Positions 1 to 5,913 of a stretch of DNA of 7,055 nt are shown here, in pieces (position 1 is the stretch's first letter; every line of letters starts with the position of its first letter). The notes under the pieces are model-generated. The model saw nothing but the letters and a program-made list of their open reading frames with translations. It was not told the DNA's origin and searched no databases. Both the position numbers and the translations under genes were made by a program. Source of the DNA: Spirochaetes bacterium RIFOXYC1_FULL_54_7 (GTDB lineage Bacteria; Spirochaetota; Spirochaetia; Treponematales; UBA12059); assembly GCA_001830645.1 (NCBI GenBank), contig MIBM01000238.1, positions 845 to 7,899 on the forward strand, written 5' to 3'.

Positions 1-797
1 GAAGTGGCGACCCTGGTATAATCATAGTTGTCCCAGTAAAGGGCAAAAGAATCGTCGGCTTCTTCCCTGGTAACAAAACCAAGCTCGACCATCTGATTCA
101 GAACCTCGCGGGATCTTTCCCGGGCTATGTTTGGATTCCTGATTGGATTGAAGCGGGTAGGGCTGGAAAGCTGGATGACTAGGATTGCAGATTCGGCGAC
201 AGTGATGTTTCTGGCCGACTTGCCGAAAAAGTATTTACTTGCTGCTTCGACACCGTACACACCGGGTCCCATGATCATCCGGTTCATGTACATTTCCAGG
301 ATTTCCTGCTTGGAAAAGCGCCGTTCCATTTGCAAGGCCCACCACAGTTCCACGAGCTTCCGTCTGAAACTTATATCCCTGCGGTCTGCATACAGCGTTC
401 CCGATAATTGCAGTGTTATGGTGGAACCGCCGCCAAGGTTTCTCCCGGTGATGATGCCAATGAAGGCCCGCATGTAATCCCGGAAGGAAAAACCTGGATG
501 GGTCCAGAAAGACTGATCCTCCCGGGTGATCAAGGCGTCTACAAGATGCTGCGGCATATCCTTGATGGATATGATTTCACGCTTTTCATCTGAAGCAAAC
601 TCAGTGATCAGCCTGCCTTGAGAGTCCAGAATGCGGGAAGGCAGGGCTGGATCGAACTCGGTGTAGTTCTCTACGGATTGTATGTTGCGTGTGGACGCCA
701 GAACCACACCGAGAATTACACCGGTTATGATGGCTGCAAGAACAGTCGTTGTAGCGAGGATCTTGAATGCTGTGGATAGGAATCGGGAAGGTGCCAT
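1..797 (-). CDS. Class A penicillin-binding protein, N-terminal GT51 glycosyltransferase part (3' end outside window)
   Basis: Translating the complement from the ATG at 797 gives 265 residues open to the window edge. Residues 11-34 are a hydrophobic segment after a short basic N-terminus, fitting a single inner-membrane anchor with the enzyme outside. GT51 motifs follow in order: EDQSFWTHPG (93-102, catalytic Glu93), GGSTITLQL (about 123-131), RRKLVE (145-150, second acidic residue Glu150), SKQEILEMYMN (162-172) and YGVEAASKYFFGKSA (181-195). The family polymerises lipid II into glycan strands. A transpeptidase domain would lie beyond position 1 and cannot be seen, so a monofunctional glycosyltransferase is not excluded. 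The start is bounded by an in-frame stop at 812-810. No Shine-Dalgarno precedes the ATG. The usual Lys-Asn after motif 2 is replaced (LSGTLY). The gene is divergent from gap. Confidence 0.93.
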   Translation of the reverse strand, partial: MAPSRFLSTAFKILATTTVLAAIITGVILGVVLASTRNIQSVENYTEFDPALPSRILDSQGRLITEFASDEKREIISIKDMPQHLVDALITREDQSFWTHPGFSFRDYMRAFIGIITGRNLGGGSTITLQLSGTLYADRRDISFRRKLVELWWALQMERRFSKQEILEMYMNRMIMGPGVYGVEAASKYFFGKSARNITVAESAILVIQLSSPTRFNPIRNPNIARERSREVLNQMVELGFVTREEADDSFALYWDNYDYTRVAT

Positions 798-806
798 AGC
801 CGCTTG

Positions 807-835
807 AGACTACGCGAAACACCCACCTTGGTCAA
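807..835 (-). promoter_or_regulatory. Candidate sigma-70 promoter of the penicillin-binding protein gene
   Basis: Read on the minus strand there is a -35 TTGACC (835-830, 5 of 6 consensus), a 17-base spacer and a -10 TAGTCT (812-807, 3 of 6). The expected start point falls near 800, only two or three bases before the ATG at 797, so the mRNA would be nearly leaderless. This fits the absence of a Shine-Dalgarno sequence. The -35 begins ten bases after the T-run of the upstream terminator, so the gene appears to be transcribed independently of whatever ends there. The weak -10 limits confidence. Confidence 0.45.
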
Positions 836-844
836 GGCAAGGGG

Positions 845-869
845 AAAAAAGGCCGGTCAAAGACCGGCC
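845..869 (-). terminator. Rho-independent terminator, minus strand
   Basis: On the minus strand GGCCGGTC (869-862), loop TTT (861-859) and GACCGGCC (858-851) form a perfect 8-bp GC-rich stem, followed at once by six T (850-845). On the plus strand the A-run precedes the stem and no T-run follows, so the orientation is clear. No protein gene on the minus strand ends here within the window. The stretch upstream on that strand (870 to about 1090) has no convincing ORF, so the terminator implies a non-coding transcript or an untranslated leader. Confidence 0.85.
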
Positions 870-974
870 CGCCCTGACAGGCTGCCGGAATAGCCATAGC
901 AAACTGGGAGGGGAACTATGGGTTCATCCGACATTCTGAGTATCGGCGTCAGGACTGCTTGAGCTGAAGCATAT
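845..974 (-). ncRNA. Candidate structured small RNA of unknown family ending at the minus-strand terminator
   Basis: Between gap and the penicillin-binding protein gene the minus strand can fold into an outer stem CCTGAC/GTCAGG (953-948 with 878-873). This encloses two hairpins: CCGAUA/UGUCGG (946-941 with 933-928, 7-base loop) and CCAUAGU/GCUAUGG (921-915 with 900-894, 14-base loop containing UCCCCUCCC). The terminator hairpin follows. Each inner hairpin gains G-U pairs only on the minus strand (6 rather than 4 bp; 7 rather than 6 bp), which favours transcription in this direction. The 5' end is a guess from a weak -10 GATAAT (986-981) with a poor -35 (GATACA, 17-base spacer). I could not match it to SRP, tmRNA, RNase P, 6S or a known riboswitch. 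It could instead be an attenuated leader of the penicillin-binding protein gene. The C-rich loop could pair with Shine-Dalgarno sequences. Confidence 0.4.
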
Positions 975-1016
975 AATTGAATTATCTGGTAATTTACTCT
1001 ATTGTATCTGTGTACA

Positions 1017-2176
<1,160 letters not shown>

Positions 2177-2179
2177 GCA

Positions 2180-2205
2180 GGCCCTTTGTTTGATTGATCA
2201 GGGCC
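2180..2205 (+). promoter_or_regulatory. Alternative hairpin overlapping the gap-pgk terminator
   Basis: GGCCCT (2180-2185) can pair with AGGGCC (2200-2205) across a 14-base loop. The last four bases of this stem are also the first four bases of the terminator stem (2202-2209), so the two hairpins cannot form fully together. That geometry resembles an antiterminator/terminator switch controlling read-through from gap into pgk. The first hairpin forms first during transcription and is only 6 bp, so it could equally melt and have no role. Confidence 0.4.
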
Positions 2206-2235
2206 GTCCGGGTAGTACTTGGGCGGCCTTTTTTT
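2202..2235 (+). terminator. Rho-independent terminator between gap and pgk
   Basis: GGCCGTCC (2202-2209) pairs with GGGCGGCC (2221-2228) in an 8-bp stem with one G-U pair and an 11-base loop, followed by seven T (2229-2235). It lies 25 bases after the gap stop and 15 bases before the pgk Shine-Dalgarno, leaving no room for a promoter between terminator and pgk. A weak promoter with TTGATT (2190-2195), 17 bases and TAGTAC (2213-2218) overlaps the hairpin. It would start transcripts near 2225 that escape termination, but its -10 is poor. Confidence 0.8.
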
Positions 2236-2260
2236 CAAGCCTGGTTCCATGGAGAGATCA

Positions 2261-3526
2261 ATGATAAAGACTATCAAGGATGTTCAGCTTTCGGGGAAAC
2301 GCGTTGTGATGCGTGTTGACTTCAACGTTCCCATGAAGGATGGCGTCGTGCAGGATGATACCCGCATAACCGCCGCCATCCCCACCATCGAGCATGTGAT
2401 GGCCGGGGGGGTTAAGACCCTTGTGCTCATGAGCCATCTGGGCGATCCCCGCAAGGATGCCAAAAAGGCTAAAGAGAAGGCCGAACGTGACGGAAAGTCC
2501 TGGAACGAGGACTCTTATATCGCGGGTAAGCACCGGATGAAGCCTGTTGCTGAATATCTGGCTAAAAAGCTTGGCCGTCCGGTGGTATTCGCTGGTGAGG
2601 ATGGTTGCTTTGGAAAGAAGGACTTCATAGAAGCCCAGCCGAATGGAACCATCATCATGCTTGAAAACACCAGGTTCCATAAGGAAGAAACCAGTGACGA
2701 TCCCGCAGAACGCGACAAGTTGGCCAAAGAACTAGCTCTCTATGGAGAGATTTTCGTAAACGACGCCTTCGGTACCGCCCATCGTGACCATGCGTCCACT
2801 GCTTCAATTGCCAAATTCGTTCCGGTATCGGTGGGTGGATTCCTCATGGAAAAAGAGGTTCGCTACCTGGAACCAATAATTGTAGCTCCTCCAAAGCCTC
2901 TGGTGGCCATCATCGGTGGTGCCAAAGTAAGCTCAAAGATTGCTGTCCTGGAAAGCCTGCTTCGCAATGCCAAGGCCCTGATCATAGGTGGGGGCATGGC
3001 TTACACCTTCCTCAAGGCCCAAGGCCGGAAGATAGGCAAGTCCTTGGTTGAAAACGATCACCTCGATACTGCCCTCAAGATCATCGAGGCTGCCCGGAAG
3101 GCCGGAGTGGAACTGGTATTGCCCCTGGATCATGTCTGTGCGGCAACCTTTGATGCTGCAGCCAAGGCAGTGCCAGTGAATGGTGTGGATATTCCAGAAG
3201 ACCTTATGGGCATGGACGTTGGACCCAAGACCCTGGCCCGTTACGCTACGGTACTGGCAGATGCCAGGAGTGTCGTCTGGAATGGACCTGTGGGTGTTTT
3301 CGAGTTCGAAGCCTTTGCCCATGGAACCGGTGAGGTGGCCAGGATGGTAGCCGCGGCTACCGATCGTGGAGCCATAACCGTTGTAGGGGGCGGGGATTCC
3401 GTGTCTGCAGTGAACAAGGTAGGCCTGGCTGACCGTATGAGCCATGTTTCCACAGGCGGTGGAGCGAGCCTTGAGTTGCTGGAAGGCAGGAAACTGCCCG
3501 GCATCGAAGTATGCCGAGGCATCTAA
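2261..3526 (+). CDS. pgk: Phosphoglycerate kinase
   Basis: A 421-residue cytosolic enzyme transfers phosphate from 1,3-bisphosphoglycerate to ADP, the first ATP-yielding step after GAPDH. N-domain substrate residues are visible: RVDFNVP (18-24), Arg35 in DDTRIT, His59 in SHLG, Arg138 in ENTRFH and Arg175 in HRDHAS. The nucleotide-binding domain has GGAKVSSKI (219-227), GGGMAYTFLKAQG (243-255), GPVGVFEFEAFAHGT (342-356) and GGGDS (376-380). The start at 2261 has GGAG (2251-2254) six bases upstream; in-frame ATG 2249 and TTG 2219 lack a ribosome site and TTG 2219 lies inside the terminator. Two oddities stand out: the usual HLGRP reads HLGDPR, placing Asp62 at a normally Arg position, and a Lys/Glu-rich insert at about 64-90 lengthens the protein beyond the common 390-400 residues. 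tpiA follows 22 bases later. Confidence 0.97.
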   Translation: MIKTIKDVQLSGKRVVMRVDFNVPMKDGVVQDDTRITAAIPTIEHVMAGGVKTLVLMSHLGDPRKDAKKAKEKAERDGKSWNEDSYIAGKHRMKPVAEYLAKKLGRPVVFAGEDGCFGKKDFIEAQPNGTIIMLENTRFHKEETSDDPAERDKLAKELALYGEIFVNDAFGTAHRDHASTASIAKFVPVSVGGFLMEKEVRYLEPIIVAPPKPLVAIIGGAKVSSKIAVLESLLRNAKALIIGGGMAYTFLKAQGRKIGKSLVENDHLDTALKIIEAARKAGVELVLPLDHVCAATFDAAAKAVPVNGVDIPEDLMGMDVGPKTLARYATVLADARSVVWNGPVGVFEFEAFAHGTGEVARMVAAATDRGAITVVGGGDSVSAVNKVGLADRMSHVSTGGGASLELLEGRKLPGIEVCRGI

Positions 3527-3548
3527 GCCTGTTAAATAGGAGAGAATG

Positions 3549-4298
3549 ATGAGGAACTATTATATTGCCGCTAACTGGAAGATGCACATGACCGTTTCCG
3601 AAGCTGTTGCCTTGGCCCAGGACTTGGTGGCCAAATTGGGAAAAAGCAAGGAACGGGTTATGATCGCACCGCCATTTACAGCCTTGGCTGCGGTTGCCCA
3701 GGTCATCAGAGGCAGCTCACTGGTACTTGGTGCCCAGAACATGGGGCCGGAGACCAAGGGAGCCCATACCGGAGAGATTTCACCCCTCATGCTCAAGGAT
3801 CTGGGCGTAAAAGCTGTAATACTCGGGCACTCGGAGCGTCGGCACTCGTATCTCGAGACGGACGAACTCATCAACCGGAAGGTGCTTCTGGCACTGGAGC
3901 AAGAGCTGCAGCCCATTCTGTGTGTAGGTGAGACCCTGGCAGAGCGCGAGGCCGGAAAACTCGAGGCTGTAGTTGGTGGACAGGTCAGAGAAGGTCTGAA
4001 AGGCGTTTCGGCAGCAGCACTGGCTACGGTTACCATAGCCTATGAGCCGGTCTGGGCCATCGGAACAGGGAAGACTGCCACTCCCGAAGATGCCGACGCT
4101 GTCCATGGCTACATCCGGATCGTTCTTACGTCTCTGTACGGAGAGGCCGCAGCCAAGGCCATGGTCATCCAGTACGGTGGTTCGGTGAAGGCCGACAACG
4201 CGGCCGAGCTCATGGCCAAGCCGAACATAGATGGTGCGCTGGTCGGTGGTGCTTCCCTCAAGGCCGAAACCTTCGTCCCCATAGTGTCTTTCCGCTGA
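3549..4298 (+). CDS. tpiA: Triosephosphate isomerase
   Basis: A 249-residue TIM-barrel enzyme interconverts dihydroxyacetone phosphate and glyceraldehyde-3-phosphate, normally as a cytosolic dimer. Catalytic residues are all present: Asn9 and Lys11 in AANWKMH, His94 in ILGHSERR and Glu166 in AYEPVWAIGTGKTA, which also contains flexible loop 6 (168-178). Phosphate-binding GGSV (210-213) and GALVGGASL (229-237) are intact, and GAHTGEIS (71-78) matches the family. Two adjacent ATGs (3546, 3549) are possible. I chose 3549 because GGAG at 3539-3542 then lies six bases away, the same spacing as in pgk and the SurA-like gene. It is 22 bases downstream of pgk with no promoter or terminator between, so the two are almost certainly co-transcribed. 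Confidence 0.97.
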   Translation: MRNYYIAANWKMHMTVSEAVALAQDLVAKLGKSKERVMIAPPFTALAAVAQVIRGSSLVLGAQNMGPETKGAHTGEISPLMLKDLGVKAVILGHSERRHSYLETDELINRKVLLALEQELQPILCVGETLAEREAGKLEAVVGGQVREGLKGVSAAALATVTIAYEPVWAIGTGKTATPEDADAVHGYIRIVLTSLYGEAAAKAMVIQYGGSVKADNAAELMAKPNIDGALVGGASLKAETFVPIVSFR

Positions 4299-4307
4299 TT
4301 TTCATAT

Positions 4308-4349
4308 CCGGGATTGCAATTGGTGAACATTCGCCGTTTGCATTCCCGG
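4308..4349 (+). repeat. Long imperfect inverted repeat between tpiA and secG
   Basis: CCGGGA-T-TGCAA (4308-4319) pairs with TTGCA-T-TCCCGG (4338-4349) as a 12-position stem with a single T-T mismatch and an 18-base loop. It starts nine bases after the tpiA stop. No T-run follows, so it is not a standard terminator. It could stabilise the pgk-tpiA mRNA 3' end, be a processing site, or act as a factor-assisted terminator. The rest of the 144-base gap holds only a weak promoter candidate. Confidence 0.55.
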
Positions 4350-4355
4350 GTCCCC

Positions 4356-4385
4356 TTGCATGTCCACCGCCATTCCGGTTATTAT
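4356..4385 (+). promoter_or_regulatory. Weak candidate promoter for secG
   Basis: TTGCAT (4356-4361, 3 of 6) and TATTAT (4380-4385, 5 of 6) are 18 bases apart, placing a start near 4392, about 50 bases before secG. It lies directly after the inverted repeat at 4308-4349, a plausible order for the end of one transcript and the beginning of another. The poor -35 keeps this tentative. Confidence 0.3.
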
Positions 4386-4442
4386 CTGTTGGTCTGCGGT
4401 CAAACGCAGCGTTCCAGACGTATTTCATTCGGAGTAATCAAG

Positions 4443-4829
4443 ATGGGTTTATTTGGAATTATCCTTCTCGTGCTTTTCGCAATTGTTTGCGCCCTCCTCA
4501 TTTTCATGGTCGTCATACAGGATCAGGACAGTGAAGGCCTTGGTGGCCTCTTTGGCGGCGCAGGGAATGCGGCATTCGGATCCAGGTCCACCAACGTGGT
4601 CGTGAAGTTTACCTATATTCTAGGTGGCTTGTTTTTCGTCATTGCCTTCAGCCTTGCCGTCCTCAACCGCGGATCAATGGGTGATGTCGAGGCTGCTGCA
4701 CGCATTTCGGGCGAACAGGCCACCGAGTGGTGGAGCGATGAAGCCAAGCCCGCAGAGGTGCTCCCGGGTACAGAACCTGCTCTTACCGTCCCACAGGAAG
4801 CCCCCGTACCATCCGGCGACGGACAGTAA
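4443..4829 (+). CDS. secG: SecG, protein-export translocase subunit
   Basis: This 128-residue protein has the SecG layout: a hydrophobic helix at 3-24, a Gly-rich loop with the family pattern QDQDSEGLGGLFGGAGNAAFG (26-46), and a second helix at 52-74. SecG assists SecYE/SecA in moving preproteins across the inner membrane. After residue 78 comes a soluble tail rich in Ala, Glu and Pro (about 50 residues), longer and more acidic than a minimal SecG. The start at 4443 has GGAG (4431-4434) eight bases upstream. The frame stays open 43 codons further upstream, but that extension is basic, overlaps the inverted repeat and would spoil the N-terminal helix. Position after tpiA is familiar, since tpiA-secG adjacency is common in bacteria. 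Confidence 0.93.
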   Translation: MGLFGIILLVLFAIVCALLIFMVVIQDQDSEGLGGLFGGAGNAAFGSRSTNVVVKFTYILGGLFFVIAFSLAVLNRGSMGDVEAAARISGEQATEWWSDEAKPAEVLPGTEPALTVPQEAPVPSGDGQ

Positions 4830-4845
4830 CGGAGGAGCCCGGAAC

Positions 4846-4935
4846 TTGTGCCGGCAGGCAGAATGTCCGCCCGGGATCTGCAATGATCTGTTATACGCCG
4901 ACGATGCTGCCTATGGTAGCCTGTCGCCGGTGTAG
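4846..4935 (+). CDS. Possible 29-residue Cys-containing peptide after secG
   Basis: A strong Shine-Dalgarno GGAGGAG (4831-4837) begins two bases after the secG stop and precedes no recognised gene. Eight bases later a TTG opens a 29-codon frame with cysteines at residues 2, 7 and 12 (spacing CX4CX4C), ending at TAG 4933-4935. A GTG at 4848 would give a 12-residue peptide instead. There is no ATG at a proper distance. The hypothesis rests on the ribosome site alone; the peptide has no recognised family, and the site may be accidental or a remnant. Confidence 0.2.
   Translation: MCRQAECPPGICNDLLYADDAAYGSLSPV
4889..4897 (+). promoter_or_regulatory. Weak extended -10 candidate before the J-domain gene
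   Basis: TGTTATACG contains a TG one base before TATACG (4 of 6), an extended -10 arrangement, with no recognisable -35. It would start transcription near 4904, roughly 57 bases before the J-domain start. The same eight bases TGTTATAC recur in the better promoter at 5835-5842. Overlap with the hairpin at 4896-4929 makes it uncertain. Confidence 0.2.
4896..4929 (+). other. Extended hairpin in the leader of the J-domain gene
   Basis: CGCCGAC (4896-4902) pairs with GTCGCCG (4923-4929) with one C-C mismatch. Inside it GCTGCC (4906-4911) pairs with GGTAGC (4915-4920) around a TAT triloop. The 34-base structure has no following T-run, so it is not an ordinary terminator. It stands 31 bases before the J-domain start codon, which lacks a Shine-Dalgarno, so a role in translation or mRNA processing is possible but unproven. 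Confidence 0.4.
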
Positions 4936-4960
4936 ACACGCCTGTTTCTGAGCGTACACA

Positions 4961-5794
4961 ATGTTCATGGATTACTATGGAGTGCTCGGAATACCTTCCG
5001 ATGCTGCTCCCAGGGACATCAAGAGCGCCTTTAGAAAAAAAGCCAAACACCTCCATCCGGATCTTTCAGGTTCACCGGAAAGGGTAAAGACCAAGGTCGA
5101 AGAGTCTCCAGGCGATTCCATGAGGCTCCTGCTTGAGGCATATTCCGTGCTCTCAGATCCCAGAAAACGGCGCGAGTATGACCGCGGCCGCCTGAGGATA
5201 GTGAATTCGGCTCCTGGAGCCGAGTTCGATTACCGGGTCTGGCTCAAGGAGCGCCTGGATGAGCCGGAGTATGTAGCCAAGCTCATATTTTATGATCTCC
5301 TCCATGGTCTGGAGGATGAGGCACTCCAATTATACGACCGCAACCGCTCCAGGGATCAGGGACGGCTGGAACGTTTTTTTGAACGGCCTGAGGCCATGGA
5401 TGCCGAATTCTGCATTGCCGAAGAATATGCCCGGCGTGGCCGCTATGTCGATGCCTACCAGGTCATGGTCAAGCTGATACGCATGGAACAGAAGTCATCG
5501 GGATTCGGGTACTTCTATGAAGTAGTACTCGGCCGCTTCCGTAAACTGGTTCTTGATGAATTGTCCCGTGTCCTTGAACCAGATGCCTTCCTGGAACTCC
5601 TTGTTGAAGCCTGCTCCCTTCGCTGTTCCGCCGAGACAGATGCCCAGTTCCTGCGCAAGACTGCGGATCTGCATCTGAAGCTGGGGCATCTCCATGAAGC
5701 CACCGATGCCCTTGCCCGTGCCGCGGCCCTGAAACCACGTCTGCCTGGCCTGAAAGCCATGCAGTCAAAACTTGCACAATACACTGGTTCTTGA
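4961..5794 (+). CDS. J-domain (DnaJ-like) co-chaperone with TPR-like C-terminus
   Basis: Residues 4-76 form a J domain: DYYGVLGI, a basic helix II (SAFRKKAKHL), the HPD signature at 32-34 that stimulates DnaK ATPase, and EAYSVLSDPRKRREYDRGR (59-77). The remaining 200 residues are predicted helical, with two TPR-like segments at about 148-178 (AEEYARRGRYVDAYQVMVKL) and 229-262 (ending ALKPRLP). There is no Gly/Phe region and no zinc finger, so this is a class C J-protein of 277 residues, not DnaJ itself; the client is unknown. No signal peptide or membrane helix is seen, suggesting the cytoplasm. An in-frame stop at 4949-4951 bounds the start. ATG 4961 and ATG 4967 are both possible, and neither has a convincing ribosome site. 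It lies between secG and an exported SurA-like gene, hinting at a link to export, which is inference. Confidence 0.88.
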   Translation: MFMDYYGVLGIPSDAAPRDIKSAFRKKAKHLHPDLSGSPERVKTKVEESPGDSMRLLLEAYSVLSDPRKRREYDRGRLRIVNSAPGAEFDYRVWLKERLDEPEYVAKLIFYDLLHGLEDEALQLYDRNRSRDQGRLERFFERPEAMDAEFCIAEEYARRGRYVDAYQVMVKLIRMEQKSSGFGYFYEVVLGRFRKLVLDELSRVLEPDAFLELLVEACSLRCSAETDAQFLRKTADLHLKLGHLHEATDALARAAALKPRLPGLKAMQSKLAQYTGS

Positions 5795-5813
5795 ACAAGC
5801 ATGAGCTTTTCCG

Positions 5814-5843
5814 TTAACCTGCTCTGATACCGGGTGTTATACT
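5814..5843 (+). promoter_or_regulatory. Candidate promoter for the SurA-like gene
   Basis: TTAACC (5814-5819, 4 of 6), 18 bases, then TATACT (5838-5843, 5 of 6) preceded by TGT, giving an extended -10. A start near 5850 would leave a leader of about 64 bases before the ATG at 5914. It sits in the 119-base gap after the J-domain gene, which contains no obvious terminator, so read-through from upstream is also likely. Confidence 0.5.
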
Positions 5844-5913
5844 GCTGAGGCTTCCGGCCGCGTGGTAAAGCGCTTAGGTTGCCTGATAGCCTTGTTTTCC
5901 TTTGGAGTACTAC

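Noticed and set aside
127..477. Plus-strand open frame of 116 codons
   Set aside because: It is antisense to the GT51 domain, whose motifs are unmistakable on the minus strand; its residues show no family pattern and no ribosome site.
601..822. Minus-strand open frame starting at GTG 822
   Set aside because: It overlaps the penicillin-binding protein N-terminus in another frame and ends within it; the protein is His/Ser/Arg-rich without recognisable features.
845..974. Identification of the intergenic RNA as SRP RNA, tmRNA, RNase P, 6S RNA or a known riboswitch
   Set aside because: The conserved motifs I know for these were not found on either strand. GGTTCATCC on the plus strand resembles a tRNA T-loop, but the flanking bases cannot pair.
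2219..2260. Upstream extension of pgk to TTG 2219 or ATG 2249
   Set aside because: TTG 2219 lies inside the terminator hairpin, and neither start has a ribosome site; GGAG at 2251-2254 fits ATG 2261, and MIKTIKDVQLSGKRV matches the usual Pgk opening.
2933..3445. Minus-strand open frame of 170 codons inside pgk
   Set aside because: It is fully antisense to conserved Pgk motifs. The composition looks like a shadow of a real coding frame and there is no ribosome site or homology signal.
3560..4036. Minus-strand open frame of 158 codons inside tpiA
   Set aside because: It is Ser/Ala/Arg-rich, as expected for an antisense reading of a GC-moderate gene, and the plus strand clearly encodes TPI.
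4314..4442. 43-residue N-terminal extension of secG
   Set aside because: The extension is basic and overlaps the inverted repeat; a correct SecG helix begins at the ATG with a ribosome site at 4431-4434.
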